A stretch of 64,000 nucleotides of DNA from Pantoea dispersa (GTDB lineage Bacteria; Pseudomonadota; Gammaproteobacteria; Enterobacterales; Enterobacteriaceae), in contig NZ_SCKT01000003.1 of assembly GCF_014155765.1 (NCBI RefSeq), forward strand, positions 248,001 through 312,000, written 5' to 3'. The translations under genes were made by a program, and so were the position numbers. The notes beneath the pieces were generated by a model. That model saw nothing but the letters and a program-made list of their open reading frames with translations, searched no databases and was not told where the DNA came from. Below are positions 44,174 to 53,540 of the stretch, piece after piece. Numbering within the stretch: position 1 is the first letter of the stretch; each line of letters opens with the position of its first letter.

Positions 44174-45002
44174 ATGCAGCACATTGCTATTGCCGAACCC
44201 AAAATATTCGTAAGAATAACTGGCAAAGTAAATGCGATCAGCTGATCAGGAAAAGAGAGGCTTACTCTGCCTTTAGTGAGAGAATCACCTTTCTGGAACT
44301 CGAAGATAATGCTGCCTGGGAAGGCGTCAGGCAGTAGTTTCTGGATAAAGTTGTCCTGCTGAAAAAGCGCAGGAAGACAAAGAGTATCAGACTGAGATTA
44401 AGCGTCAGATGCGGGAAGAGAAACAGCGTCAGGATGAGTTGGACCAGCAACAGCGCGAAGCGGAAGAGGAAGAGGAAGAGTAACGCCTTGCTGAGCAGCA
44501 GTGTTTACAGGAAGAAGCCCTGCTCGCTGCCGAAGGTGCCCACAGGGAAGAGCTGGAAAGACAGCGCCTGGCGCTGGAGCAGAAAATTCAGGAGGTACAC
44601 CAGCAATATGAACGTGTCAAATCTATGGTTCAGCTTACAAAACAGGGACATGTGCATATGATTTCGAATATTGGATCCTTCGGTGAAAATGTCTTCAAAA
44701 TTGGCATGAAATGACGACTGGAACCCAAGAAGCGCGTAAAAAAAACGAGCGGAACTGCCGTACCTTTTTATTTTGATATTCACGCTATGAGTTCATGCGA
44801 TGACGCACCCGCACTTGAAAAGATCCTGCATGACTATTTGGAAAGTTACCGGTTTAATAGGATCCACCTGCGTAGAAAGTTTTTCCGCATCGTACTCAGT
44901 CGCATTATCGATGAAGTGGAACGCCATCATGAGCTGGTGGAATACCTTGCAGATCCGATAGCTTTGGAGTATTTGCAAGCCCTTGAGTATGCAGAAAGTT
45001 AA
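44174..45002 (+). pseudogene. Decayed DUF4041 / GIY-YIG (Mug113-like) nuclease gene
   Basis: The translated remains match the 3' half of DUF4041 proteins: a charged coiled coil (EIKRQMREEKQRQDELDQQQ) followed by a GIY-YIG-type domain with GHVHMISNIGSFGENVFKIGM and DDAPALEKILHDYL. The main frame has in-frame stops at 44481-44483 (TAA) and 44712-44714 (TGA). Further upstream (before about 44370) the coding sense continues in another frame with another stop. Only fragments such as the last 71 codons from 44787 stay open. The intact family often occurs in phage and mobile regions. The left end is uncertain. Confidence 0.75.
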
Positions 45003-45056
45003 GCCGCATAAATAATAATTGCCACTGCTTCAACTACGCCATATGGATATCTGGCC

Positions 45057-46421
45057 ATGAACAATCTTTCCCAACGTAAAATTAAAACCGGCAGCGACCC
45101 GCGTAAGCTGCCGGATTATGCTGCTCTGCGTGAAGAGCTGAGCAAATTGACCCATCCGGCACGGCCAGATATAGACTGGCTTTATGTTGAACAACGCTGT
45201 CTTTCGCTGTTCGAACAAAACGGAGTGGAGTTGCAGACCGCGGCCTGGTACACGCTTGCCCGCCTGCAGCTGGCTGGCCTGGTCGGATTGAATGAAGGTC
45301 TGGCGTTACTGGAAGCGCTGGTGAGTCATCAGTGGGGTGTGCTGTGGCCGCAACCGATTCACGCGCGCATGGACATTCTCACCAGCCTGAGCCAGCGCGT
45401 GCAGCAGCAGATGCGCACCCTTTCCCTGAATTATGACGATCTGAGTCAGCTTTATCGTGCTGAACAACTGCTTACCCGCCTGGGGACCGTGTTACAGCGG
45501 CTGGAGCTTAAACATCTTAGCCAGCTTGATACATTGCGTGCTCTGATGCACAACAGTGCCGCCAGGCTGGAAAGCCGTGACGGTACGACCAGCGACATCT
45601 TGCCCGGCAACACGATAGATACCGGGGCGATATCCGCACTCCCGCATGAAACGAAAACCCCGCATAGCGCCAGATGGGTGTATGTCGCGCAGCAGCATCA
45701 TCAGCCGAAGATAAAGGTGCAGACAGCGGCATTGGCCCGTCGTAATCAGTGGCAACTTTTCAGTGCCGGGATGTTTACCATGTTGCTTATCAGCGTGGTG
45801 GCGGTGGGCGGCTGGCAATATCTGCACCGGCCCGATCCACTTCAGGCTCAGCTCCTGGCATCGCTGGCTCCTGTGCCTGCCACACTCACGTCGCAGCAGC
45901 AGGATGTGCTGCGGCAGCGGACGTCCATACCATCAGCCTTGATCGCCGACACGCAGCAGCAGTTATCTCGTCTGGAACAACTCGCGCCCGACTGGAATAT
46001 TGCGTATGGCCAGCAGCTGGTTGAGCAGGCGCAGGCGCTGTGGCCGGAACAGGCGGGTTCGTTATCTGCGCGGTGGCAGCATCAGCTTGAGGCCAGCATT
46101 TTGCCAGCGCAAAACCTTGCGGCCTGGCATCAGGGGATGATGAAGCTGGCACAGTTGAGCGAGCGGCTGAATGGACTGGATGAGCAAAAAGGAAAATACA
46201 TCACGGTCAGTGAGCTGAAGTCCTCGGTATTTGGCATGATGACCCGTTTTCAGCAGGCTGAGCCCATCGAGGAACAATTGCGGCAAATTCACTCGCTACC
46301 AGCCAGTGCGCCCCAGCGGCAGCAGCTTATCCGTCAGCTCGAACAACACCTGCGATCGCAGATTTACACCTTGTGGCAGATGAAAAACAGCATTGAGGTG
46401 GCAGAGGGAGATGAGCAATAA
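45057..46421 (+). CDS. T6SS TagA/VasL-type protein with ImpA domain
   Basis: 454 residues. The N-terminal ImpA_N domain (DPRKLPDYAALREELSKL and YTLARLQLAGLVGLNEGLALL) is followed by one transmembrane helix near residues 236-256 (LFSAGMFTMLLISVVAVGGW) and a C-terminal helical domain of about 200 residues. This is the VasL arrangement. Related TagA proteins hold the far end of the growing sheath at the opposite membrane. The gene is cut off from the tss operon by the AT-rich module and the DUF4041 relic, so it needs its own promoter or read-through. It is the last T6SS gene before argW. The choice between TagA and another VasL role is open. Confidence 0.82.
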   Translation: MNNLSQRKIKTGSDPRKLPDYAALREELSKLTHPARPDIDWLYVEQRCLSLFEQNGVELQTAAWYTLARLQLAGLVGLNEGLALLEALVSHQWGVLWPQPIHARMDILTSLSQRVQQQMRTLSLNYDDLSQLYRAEQLLTRLGTVLQRLELKHLSQLDTLRALMHNSAARLESRDGTTSDILPGNTIDTGAISALPHETKTPHSARWVYVAQQHHQPKIKVQTAALARRNQWQLFSAGMFTMLLISVVAVGGWQYLHRPDPLQAQLLASLAPVPATLTSQQQDVLRQRTSIPSALIADTQQQLSRLEQLAPDWNIAYGQQLVEQAQALWPEQAGSLSARWQHQLEASILPAQNLAAWHQGMMKLAQLSERLNGLDEQKGKYITVSELKSSVFGMMTRFQQAEPIEEQLRQIHSLPASAPQRQQLIRQLEQHLRSQIYTLWQMKNSIEVAEGDEQ

Positions 46422-46455
46422 GCGAAGCGGTAAACCAAAGCAGAAGAGGCGTTAC

Positions 46456-46530
46456 TGGTGTCCCCTGCAGGAATCGAACCTGCAACTAGCCCTTAGGAGG
46501 GGCTCGTTATATCCATTTAACTAAGGAGAC
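46456..46530 (-). tRNA. argW: tRNA-Arg (anticodon CCT), argW
   Basis: A 75-base tRNA on the minus strand, including the encoded CCA end. Acceptor stem GTCTCCT pairs with AGGGGAC (one G-T pair); the anticodon stem-loop is AGCCC-CTCCTAA-GGGCT with anticodon CCT; the T arm is GCAGG-TTCGATT-CCTGC. It matches E. coli argW as remembered apart from a few bases. Its 3' end faces the T6SS block. In E. coli this tRNA is the attachment site of several prophages. Confidence 0.96.
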
Positions 46531-46541
46531 GTGCGGCGCGC

Positions 46542-46570
46542 AGTATAGCGCACCGTGCAGGGGATTTTAA
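46542..46570 (-). promoter_or_regulatory. Probable argW promoter
   Basis: On the minus strand, a -35-like TTAAAA (46570-46565), a 17-bp spacer and a -10 TATACT (46547-46542) lie 12 bases upstream of the mature tRNA 5' end. A GC-rich GCGCGCCGC discriminator follows, as in stringently controlled stable-RNA promoters. Confidence 0.65.
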
Positions 46571-46577
46571 CCGTGGG

Positions 46578-46612
46578 CCGCCTGTTTGCTCAAAGTGTCA
46601 GCAATCAGGCGG
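46578..46612 (-). terminator. Hairpin after yfdC
   Basis: CCGCCTG and CAGGCGG enclose an inner TTGCT / AGCAA pair, giving a 12-bp interrupted stem just beyond the yfdC stop. No clean T-run follows, so it may end transcription only partly. Confidence 0.5.
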
Positions 46613-46618
46613 TGGCGA

Positions 46619-47551
46619 TCACGCTTTTTCCTGATCTTTCTGCTTTTCCTGCTTCTCTTTACGCTTCTGATCGGCTCGCGCTTTGGCTTTGGCCGCTTCG
46701 CTCATGTCGTTACGGATCTGCGCGTGACTGATCAGGGCAAAAATCAGCGTACCGCCGGTGATGTTGCCCAGCAGGGTGGGCAGTGCAAACGGCCACAAAA
46801 ACTCCTGCCACGGCAGCGTGCCGGCAAACACCAGATACAGCACTTCAACCGATCCGACCACAATGTGGGCCAGATCGCCCAGCGCCACCAGCCAGGTCAT
46901 CATTACAATCACCACAATTTTGGCGCCACCAGCGTAAGGAAACATCCATACCATGGTGGCGATGATCCAGCCTGAAATCACTGCGTTGGCAAACATTTCG
47001 CCCGGCGTATGCTCCATCACCTTTTCGCTGATGGCGGTGAAGGCCTGGCGCGTAGCGTCATCGAAAATCGGCATATGATTAAACGCCAGCGCGCCTAGCG
47101 CGGTACCAATTAAATTGCCGATCAGCACCACGCTCCACAGCCGCAGTAGCAGCATAAAATTGCCGCCGGTGGGTTTATGCATCACCGGCAGTACGGCGGT
47201 GACGGTGTTCTCGGTAAACAGCTGCTGGCGAGCCATAATCACGATGACAAAACCAAAGGTGTAGCCGAGATTCTCCAGCAGATAAGCGCCGGGCACGCCA
47301 GCGAGGTGCACCTGGAAAATGCCTTTCGCCATCAGCGAGGCACCCATCGATAAGCCGGCGGCAATCGCTGACCACAGCAGCGCCATACCGTCGCGCTCCA
47401 GCTCCTTTTCACCGTCCTGCCGAATCTCTTCATGTATCGCCGCAGCCCGCGAGGGCAGGGCATCTTCGTCCACTTCGATATCCGTTCCCTGTTCTTTTTC
47501 TTCACTGTCCACGTCATTGTCATGCGTGTTATTTGATGGCGATGGCTTCAT
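46619..47551 (-). CDS. yfdC: Inner-membrane protein YfdC (formate/nitrite transporter family)
   Basis: 310 residues, close to E. coli YfdC: an acidic N-terminal tail (DSEEKEQGTDIEVDEDALPS), then six hydrophobic helices of the FNT channel fold with LLWSAIAAGLSMGASLMAKG, ARQQLFTENTVTAVLP and FALPTLLGNITGGTLIFALIS, and a basic C-terminus (KAKARADQKRKEKQEK). The transported anion is not established. The gene next to argW is the same as in E. coli, which marks the right border of the variable region. It is divergent from the ccm operon. Confidence 0.95.
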   Translation of the reverse strand: MKPSPSNNTHDNDVDSEEKEQGTDIEVDEDALPSRAAAIHEEIRQDGEKELERDGMALLWSAIAAGLSMGASLMAKGIFQVHLAGVPGAYLLENLGYTFGFVIVIMARQQLFTENTVTAVLPVMHKPTGGNFMLLLRLWSVVLIGNLIGTALGALAFNHMPIFDDATRQAFTAISEKVMEHTPGEMFANAVISGWIIATMVWMFPYAGGAKIVVIVMMTWLVALGDLAHIVVGSVEVLYLVFAGTLPWQEFLWPFALPTLLGNITGGTLIFALISHAQIRNDMSEAAKAKARADQKRKEKQEKQKDQEKA

Positions 47552-47779
47552 TTTTTCTCCCGGTGATAATGCCAGTGCGTAATAAGCGTAGACGCTTTTA
47601 GCAAGGGCGAAATGTTACAAAGATTCAAATTAAGAGTAACAAGAGATTAGCAAAGGTGGTTTTTTGAGCGCTTTCTTGATCTGATGCGCATGAATACCCC
47701 ATTTGGGGGAAGGGGGAGCTTGCGCACAGACTTCGGCCCCTGGTTTGAGTGTGGTATTATTCACGCCTCATTTATTGCT

Positions 47780-48409
47780 ATGAATCTCCCTTCTATGCTC
47801 GAAGTGATTAATCTCGCCTGCGCTCGCGATGAGCGAACCCTGTTCCACGGACTGAGTTTTCAGGTGCAGGCGGGCGATGTGGTGCAAATCGAAGGGCCTA
47901 ACGGCGCAGGCAAAACTTCACTGTTGCGACTGCTGGCCGGGTTAAGCCGGCCAGAGCAGGGCGAAGTACGCTGGCAACAGCAGTCGATTCGCCGGCAGCG
48001 CGAAATATGGCAGCAAAACCTGTTGTATCTCGGCCATCATCCGGGCGTGAAATCGGTGCTGTCGCCGCGGGAGAATCTGCATTTCTGGCACGGCGATCGC
48101 AGCGAAGACACGCTGTATGACGCGCTGGAGCAGGTCAATCTGCTGGGCTATGAAGAGGTGCCGGTGGCTCAGCTTTCTGCCGGGCAGCAGCGGCGCGTGG
48201 CGCTGGCGCGACTGTGGCTCAGCCCGGCTCCGGTGTGGATTCTGGATGAGCCGCTGACCGCCATCGATAAACACGGCGTGGAAAAATTAATGGCGCGCTT
48301 CGCCGATCATGCCGATAACGGTGGCGTGGTGATTCTGACGACCCATCAGGACCTGCCGGACAGCCAGGCGCGCGTGCGCAAAATTCGTCTTACATCGGAG
48401 TGGGCGTGA
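47780..48409 (+). CDS. ccmA: Cytochrome c maturation ABC ATPase CcmA
   Basis: About 209 residues. ABC ATPase with Walker [10 protein letters not shown], signature [16 protein letters not shown] and Walker [13 protein letters not shown] in TTHQDL is the switch histidine region. With CcmB it powers release of holo-CcmE from CcmC. The frame is open to 47684; ATG 47780 or 47795 gives the normal length, and neither has a strong ribosome site. First gene of the ccm operon; its stop overlaps the ccmB start (TGATG). Confidence 0.93.
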   Translation: MNLPSMLEVINLACARDERTLFHGLSFQVQAGDVVQIEGPNGAGKTSLLRLLAGLSRPEQGEVRWQQQSIRRQREIWQQNLLYLGHHPGVKSVLSPRENLHFWHGDRSEDTLYDALEQVNLLGYEEVPVAQLSAGQQRRVALARLWLSPAPVWILDEPLTAIDKHGVEKLMARFADHADNGGVVILTTHQDLPDSQARVRKIRLTSEWA

Positions 48410-49068
48410 TGCTTGGCCGGGTTATTCAGCGTGAGTTAAAGATTGCCTTTCGCAGCGGCGCGGAAGTGGTTAATCCGCTGTGGTTTTTTCTGATTGTGAT
48501 TACGCTGTTCCCGTTAGGCATTGGCCCTGAGCCGCAGCAGCTGGCGCGCATCGCGCCTGGTGTCGCCTGGGTAGCCGCGCTGCTGGCATCGCTGCTGGCG
48601 CTGGAGCGGCTGTTTCGCGACGACTTTCTCGATGGATCGCTAGAGCAGTTGCTGTTGCTGCCGACGCCGCTGCCAATCACCGTGCTGGGCAAAGTGATTG
48701 CGCACTGGCTGATTACCGGGCTGCCGCTGATTTTACTCTCACCGCTGGCGGCGTTGCTGCTGTCGCTGGATTTTGCTGGCTGGCGGGCAATGGCGCTGAC
48801 GCTGCTGATCGGCACGCCAACCCTGAGTTTTCTCGGTGCGATTGGCACCGGCCTGACCGTCGGGCTGCGGCGCGGCGGCGTATTGCTAAGTTTACTGGTG
48901 TTGCCGCTGTCGATACCGGTACTGATTTTTGCCAGCGCGGCGATTGATGCGGCCGGTCAGGGGTTACCGATCGGCGGTTATCTGGCGATCCTCGGCGCCA
49001 TGCTGGCGGTCAGCGCCACGCTGTCGCCGTTTGCGACCGCTGCCGCGCTGCGCATCAGTCTGCATTAA
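48409..49068 (+). CDS. ccmB: Heme exporter subunit CcmB
   Basis: 219 residues with six transmembrane helices and conserved blocks NPLWFFLIVITLFPLGIGPEP, ARIAPGVAWVAALLASLLALERLFRDD and GGVLLSLLVLPLSIPVLIFA. It is the membrane partner of CcmA. The start overlaps the ccmA stop; GTG three codons earlier is also in frame. Confidence 0.94.
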   Translation: MLGRVIQRELKIAFRSGAEVVNPLWFFLIVITLFPLGIGPEPQQLARIAPGVAWVAALLASLLALERLFRDDFLDGSLEQLLLLPTPLPITVLGKVIAHWLITGLPLILLSPLAALLLSLDFAGWRAMALTLLIGTPTLSFLGAIGTGLTVGLRRGGVLLSLLVLPLSIPVLIFASAAIDAAGQGLPIGGYLAILGAMLAVSATLSPFATAAALRISLH

Positions 49069-49120
49069 GGCGGGCCTCCGGCAGAGAGGTCGCCATCCGA
49101 ATTCTTGTTTAGTGTGAGCA

Positions 49121-49867
49121 ATGTCAATGTGGAAATGGTTACACCAGTGGGCAAAGCCTGAGCGGCTTTACCAGCTATGCGGTCGCTTGATTCCCTGGTT
49201 CGCAATCCTGGGTGTCGGCGCGTTGCTGCTCGGCTGGATTTGGGGATTCGGCTTTGCGCCGGCGGATTATCAGCAGGGCAACAGCTTCCGCATCATGTAC
49301 ATTCACGTGCCGGCGGCGATGTGGTCGATGGGCGTCTATGCCTCGATGGCCATCGCCGCCTTCATCGGCCTGGTGTGGCAGATGAAAATGGCCGATCTGG
49401 CGGCTGCCGCGATGGCGCCGATTGGTGCGGTGTTTACCTTTATCGCACTGGTGACCGGCTCGGCGTGGGGCAAGCCGATGTGGGGCACCTGGTGGATTTG
49501 GGACGCGCGTCTGACTTCTGAACTGGTGCTGCTGTTCCTCTATATGGGCGTGATTGCGCTCTATCACTCTTTCGACGATCGCCGCACCGCCGGACGCGCG
49601 GCCGGCATCCTGATTCTGGTCGGTGTGGTTAACCTGCCGATTATTCACTTCTCCGTGCAGTGGTGGAACACGCTGCATCAGGGCTCGTCCGGCATTCTGC
49701 AACAGGCGATCGATCCCAGCATGCGCACGCCGCTGCGCTGGTCGATTCTCGGCTATCTGCTGGTGTTTGGTGCGCTCACCCTGATGCGTCTGCGCAACCT
49801 GATTCTGTTTACCGAGCGTCACCGCCCGTGGGCGATTGACGTGGCGCAGGGAGGACGCAAAGCATGA
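49121..49867 (+). CDS. ccmC: Heme-handling protein CcmC
   Basis: 248 residues, six helices, with the WWD heme-handling motif in SAWGKPMWGTWWIWDARLTS between helices 3 and 4 and flanking histidines (MYIHVPAAMWSM, LIIHFSVQWWNTLHQ-like). It loads heme onto CcmE in the periplasm. It overlaps ccmD (ATGA). Confidence 0.95.
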   Translation: MSMWKWLHQWAKPERLYQLCGRLIPWFAILGVGALLLGWIWGFGFAPADYQQGNSFRIMYIHVPAAMWSMGVYASMAIAAFIGLVWQMKMADLAAAAMAPIGAVFTFIALVTGSAWGKPMWGTWWIWDARLTSELVLLFLYMGVIALYHSFDDRRTAGRAAGILILVGVVNLPIIHFSVQWWNTLHQGSSGILQQAIDPSMRTPLRWSILGYLLVFGALTLMRLRNLILFTERHRPWAIDVAQGGRKA

Positions 49868-50097
49868 CCCCTGCCTTCTCATCGTGGAGCGAGTTTTTCG
49901 CCATGGGCGGCTATGCCTTTTACGTCTGGCTGGCCGTGTGTTTTACGCTGATTCCACTGATCGGTCTGGTGCTGCACACCGTGTTGTTCCGTCGCCGCCT
50001 GCTGGCAGAGATTCGCCAGCGTCAGTCCCGCGAGCGCCGCATCCGCGCGGCAAAAGCCAAACAAGCTGCCAGTGAAGCAGCAGGAGAGTCCGTGTGA
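49864..50097 (+). CDS. ccmD: CcmD small membrane protein
   Basis: 77 residues: one transmembrane helix ([20 protein letters not shown] region) and a basic cytoplasmic tail ([19 protein letters not shown]). It stabilises the CcmABC-CcmE complex. It overlaps ccmC and ccmE by four bases each. Confidence 0.94.
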   Translation: MTPAFSSWSEFFAMGGYAFYVWLAVCFTLIPLIGLVLHTVLFRRRLLAEIRQRQSRERRIRAAKAKQAASEAAGESV

Positions 50098-50579
50098 ATA
50101 TCCGTCGTCGTAACCGCCTGTATGTGGTGGTGGCGGTGCTGGTGGGCTTAGGCCTTGCCACGTCGCTGGTGATGTACGCGCTGCGTTCCAACATCGACCT
50201 GTTCTACACCCCGAGTGAAATTCTCTACGGCAAAGGTGAGGATCACCAGAAGCCGGAGGCCGGACAGCGCCTGCGCGTCGGCGGCATGGTGATGCCCGGT
50301 AGCGTCAAACGCGATCCGAAAACGCTGGCGGTGTCGTTCAAACTGTATGATGCCAACGGCGTGGTCAGCGTCAGCTACGAAGGTATTCTGCCGGATCTGT
50401 TCCGCGAAGGGCAGGGCGTGGTGGCGCAGGGCGTGCTGGAGGACGGCAATCTGGTCAACGCCAAAGAGGTGCTGGCGAAGCACGATGAGAAGTACACGCC
50501 GCCGGAAATTCAGGACGCAATGAAGAAGAATCATAACGGACCGGCAGCGGCCTATCAGCAGGCGGGTACGCAATCATGA
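50094..50579 (+). CDS. ccmE: Heme chaperone CcmE
   Basis: 161 residues. An N-terminal signal anchor (residues 10-30) is followed by a periplasmic OB-fold; the heme-binding histidine is His130 in [13 protein letters not shown], the same number as in E. coli. Starts at GTG/ATG overlap with ccmD and runs into ccmF (ATGATG). Confidence 0.95.
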   Translation: MNIRRRNRLYVVVAVLVGLGLATSLVMYALRSNIDLFYTPSEILYGKGEDHQKPEAGQRLRVGGMVMPGSVKRDPKTLAVSFKLYDANGVVSVSYEGILPDLFREGQGVVAQGVLEDGNLVNAKEVLAKHDEKYTPPEIQDAMKKNHNGPAAAYQQAGTQS

Positions 50580-52534
50580 TGCCGGAAATTGGCAGCTTTC
50601 TGCTGTGTCTGGCGCTGGGCTTAGCGCTGTTATTAAGTATTTATCCGCTGTGGGGCGCAGCGCGTCAGGATGGCCGGCTGATGGCGCTGGCGCGTCCGCT
50701 CACCTGGGGCATGTTCCTGTGCATCGCTGCCGCGTTCCTCGTGCTGGTGCACGCGTTTGTGGTCAACGATTTTACCGTCGGCTACGTTGCCACCAACTCC
50801 AATTCGCTGCTGCCGGTGTATTACCGCATCGCCGCCACCTGGGGCGCGCATGAAGGATCGCTGCTGCTATGGGTACTGCTGCTCAGCACCTGGACATTAG
50901 CGGTGGCGATTTTCAGCCGCGGCATGCCGCAGGATGCGCTGGCGCGCGTGCTGGCGGTGATGGGGATGATCAACCTCGGTTTCCTGTTGTTCATCATCCT
51001 CACCTCGAATCCGTTTACCCGCACGCTGCCGAACTTCCCGATTGATGGGCGCGACCTCAACCCGATGCTGCAGGATATCGGGCTGATCTTCCATCCGCCG
51101 CTGCTCTACATGGGCTATGTTGGCTTCTCGGTGGCGTTTGCCTTTGCCATTGCGTCGCTGATGGCGGGCCGGCTGGATACCGCCTGGGCGCGCTGGTCAC
51201 GTCCGTGGACCACTGCGGCATGGGTATTTCTGACTATTGGTATCGTGCTCGGTTCCGCGTGGGCGTATTACGAACTCGGCTGGGGCGGCTGGTGGTTCTG
51301 GGATCCGGTCGAAAACGCGTCCTTTATGCCGTGGCTGGCCGGCACTGCGCTGATGCACTCACTGGCGGTGACAGAAAAACGCGGCAGCTTCAAGTCATGG
51401 ACGGTGCTGCTGGCGATTACCGCGTTCTCATTAAGCCTGCTGGGCACCTTCCTGGTGCGTTCTGGCGTGCTGGTGTCGGTGCACTCGTTCGCCTCCGATC
51501 CGGCGCGCGGAATGTTTATCCTCGCCTTCCTGGTGATTGTCATCGGCAGTTCGCTGCTGCTGTACGCCCTGAAAGGGGGCCAGGTGCGCAGCCGCGTGCA
51601 GAGCGAAGCTTGGTCGCGCGAATCCTTCCTGCTCGGCAACAACGTGCTGCTGATTGCCGCAATGCTGGTGGTGCTGCTCGGTACGCTGCTGCCGCTGGTG
51701 CATAAACAGCTCGGGCTGGGCAGCATTTCGGTTGGCGAGCCGTTCTTCAATACCATGTTCACCTGGCTGATGGCGCCGTTCGCGCTGATGCTCGGCATCG
51801 GGCCGCTGGTGCGCTGGCGCCGCGATGAGCCGCAAAAGCTGTGGAAGCGGCTCGGCGTGGGTCTGCTGGTGACGCTGATCCTGTCGATCGTGCTGCCATG
51901 GCTGTTGCAGGATCGCATCGAAGCGATGACGGTGATTGGCCTGCTGATGGCCATCTGGGTGATCCTGCTGACGCTGATGGAACTGCACGAACGCGCTACC
52001 CATCGGCACCGTTTTCTGGCGGGATTGCGCCATCTGTCGCGCAGCCACTGGGGCATGGTGCTGGGCCATCTTGGTGTGGCGGTGACGGTGGTGGGCATTG
52101 CCTTCAGCACCCAATACAGCGTTGAGCGTGACGTGCGCATGAAGGCCGGCGACAGCGTGGATATCCACAACTATCACTTTATTTTCCGCGACGTGCACAA
52201 TCTGCAGGGCCCTAACTATAGCGGTGGCGTGGCGATTATCGATGTCACACGCAACGGTAAGCCAGAAGCGGTGCTGCATGCAGAGAAGCGCTTCTATACC
52301 GCAGCGCGCACCATGATGACGGAAGCGGCGATCAGCGGCGGCTTCACGCGCGATCTCTACGCGGCGCTGGGCGAAGAGCTGGATGACGGTTCCTGGGCGG
52401 TGCGTATTTATTACAAACCCTTTGTGCGCTGGATCTGGTTCGGCGGCGTGTTTATGGCGGTGGGCGGCCTGCTGTGCCTGCTCGATCCGCGCTATCGCTC
52501 GCGCAAAAAAGCGCAGCGCGAGGAACTGGCATGA
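50576..52534 (+). CDS. ccmF: Heme lyase subunit CcmF
   Basis: 652 residues with about 15 transmembrane helices, the WWD motif in [20 protein letters not shown] and conserved [20 protein letters not shown] and [17 protein letters not shown]. It transfers heme from CcmE to apocytochrome c with CcmH/CcmI. It overlaps ccmE upstream and ccmG downstream (ATGA). Confidence 0.96.
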   Translation: MMPEIGSFLLCLALGLALLLSIYPLWGAARQDGRLMALARPLTWGMFLCIAAAFLVLVHAFVVNDFTVGYVATNSNSLLPVYYRIAATWGAHEGSLLLWVLLLSTWTLAVAIFSRGMPQDALARVLAVMGMINLGFLLFIILTSNPFTRTLPNFPIDGRDLNPMLQDIGLIFHPPLLYMGYVGFSVAFAFAIASLMAGRLDTAWARWSRPWTTAAWVFLTIGIVLGSAWAYYELGWGGWWFWDPVENASFMPWLAGTALMHSLAVTEKRGSFKSWTVLLAITAFSLSLLGTFLVRSGVLVSVHSFASDPARGMFILAFLVIVIGSSLLLYALKGGQVRSRVQSEAWSRESFLLGNNVLLIAAMLVVLLGTLLPLVHKQLGLGSISVGEPFFNTMFTWLMAPFALMLGIGPLVRWRRDEPQKLWKRLGVGLLVTLILSIVLPWLLQDRIEAMTVIGLLMAIWVILLTLMELHERATHRHRFLAGLRHLSRSHWGMVLGHLGVAVTVVGIAFSTQYSVERDVRMKAGDSVDIHNYHFIFRDVHNLQGPNYSGGVAIIDVTRNGKPEAVLHAEKRFYTAARTMMTEAAISGGFTRDLYAALGEELDDGSWAVRIYYKPFVRWIWFGGVFMAVGGLLCLLDPRYRSRKKAQREELA

Positions 52535-53088
52535 ATAAAAAGATCCTGTTTATTCCTTTAGTCCTGTTTCTGCTGCTGGCGGCAGCGCTGCTGTGGCAGC
52601 TGACGCGCAACGCCAGCGGTGACGATCCTACGCGACTCGAATCGGCGCTGATCGGTAAACCGGTGCCGGTGTTTAAACTCGAAGCGCTGGATCAGCCGGG
52701 TAAAATCTATAACCAGCAGGTGCTGACCGATGGCAAACCGCTGCTGCTGAACGTCTGGGCCACCTGGTGCCCGACCTGCCGCGCCGAGCATCAATATCTC
52801 AACACGCTGGCGGAGCAGGGCATTCGCGTGGTTGGCCTCAACTACAAAGACGACCGCAGCAAAGCCGTCACCTGGCTTAACACGCTCGGCAATCCGTATG
52901 CGCTGAGCCTGTATGACGGCGACGGCATGCTCGGTCTGGATCTCGGCGTCTACGGCGCGCCGGAGACTTTCCTGATTGATGGCCACGGCATTATCCGTTA
53001 CCGCCACGCCGGCGACATGAACGACCGGGTATGGAATGAAGAGGTGAAGCCGCTGTGGCAGAAATACAGCAAGGAGGCGGGCGTATGA
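52531..53088 (+). CDS. ccmG: Thiol:disulfide interchange protein CcmG (DsbE)
   Basis: 185 residues, membrane-anchored periplasmic thioredoxin. The active site is WCPTC with Cys80 and Cys83; the acidic groove motif and GAPETFLIDGHG with the cis-proline region are present. It keeps the apocytochrome CXXCH cysteines reduced. The ATG at 52531 overlaps the ccmF stop. Confidence 0.95.
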   Translation: MNKKILFIPLVLFLLLAAALLWQLTRNASGDDPTRLESALIGKPVPVFKLEALDQPGKIYNQQVLTDGKPLLLNVWATWCPTCRAEHQYLNTLAEQGIRVVGLNYKDDRSKAVTWLNTLGNPYALSLYDGDGMLGLDLGVYGAPETFLIDGHGIIRYRHAGDMNDRVWNEEVKPLWQKYSKEAGV

Positions 53089-53540
53089 AACAGCTGCTTA
53101 TGCTGCTCGCGGGTCTGCTGCTGAGCACCAGCCTGTGGGCCGCGATCGATACTTATCAGTTCGATTCGGTCCAGCAGGAGGAGCAGTATCGTGAGCTCAC
53201 CGCATCGCTGCGCTGTCCGAAGTGCCAGAACAACAGTATTGCCGACTCCAACGCGATGATCGCCGCCGACATGCGGCTGAAAGTGTATGAGCTGATGAAG
53301 CAGGGCCAGAGCCGCCAGCAAATCATTGATTATATGGTGGCGCGTTACGGCAACTTCGTCACTTATGAACCGCCGGTGACGCCGTCGACGCTGATTCTGT
53401 GGGTTGGGCCGGCGCTGTTTGTGGTGCTTGGCGGGCTGATTATTATTCTGCGCAGCCGACGCGGCAACGCGCGCAGCGAGCTGGATGACGATGAACAACA
53501 GCGCCTTGCGGCGATTCTAAAGCGTGACGGGAAGCCGTAA
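53085..53540 (+). CDS. ccmH: Cytochrome c maturation protein CcmH
   Basis: 151 residues: cleavable signal peptide (to about residue 20), the redox motif LRCPKCQNN with Cys44 and Cys47, and a C-terminal transmembrane helix (STLILWVGPALFVVLGGLIII). It is the short CcmH; the TPR part that is fused in E. coli CcmH is here the separate ccmI gene. It overlaps ccmG (ATGA). Confidence 0.94.
   Translation: MKQLLMLLAGLLLSTSLWAAIDTYQFDSVQQEEQYRELTASLRCPKCQNNSIADSNAMIAADMRLKVYELMKQGQSRQQIIDYMVARYGNFVTYEPPVTPSTLILWVGPALFVVLGGLIIILRSRRGNARSELDDDEQQRLAAILKRDGKP

Larger units (their letters stand above)
41832..44225 (+). repeat. Imperfect 23-bp direct repeat bracketing the AT-rich module
   Basis: Positions 41832-41854 and 44203-44225 share 20 of 23 bases (AATAT-y-CGTAA-s-AA-w-AACTGGCA) in the same orientation, 2.4 kb apart. 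The right copy is inside the 5' part of the decayed DUF4041 gene, and both copies read as N-I-R-x-x-N-W-Q in one frame. The left copy may therefore be a displaced scrap of the same gene. The coordinates given span both copies. Confidence 0.6.

Noticed and set aside
44434-44661. 75-codon frame starting inside the DUF4041 relic
   Set aside because: It reads the relic in the wrong frame; the family match is in another frame with stops.
46456-46530. Second attachment site copy of the argW 3' end
   Set aside because: I looked for the CCTGCAGGGGACACCA sequence or its complement elsewhere in the window and did not notice one; degenerate copies cannot be excluded by eye.
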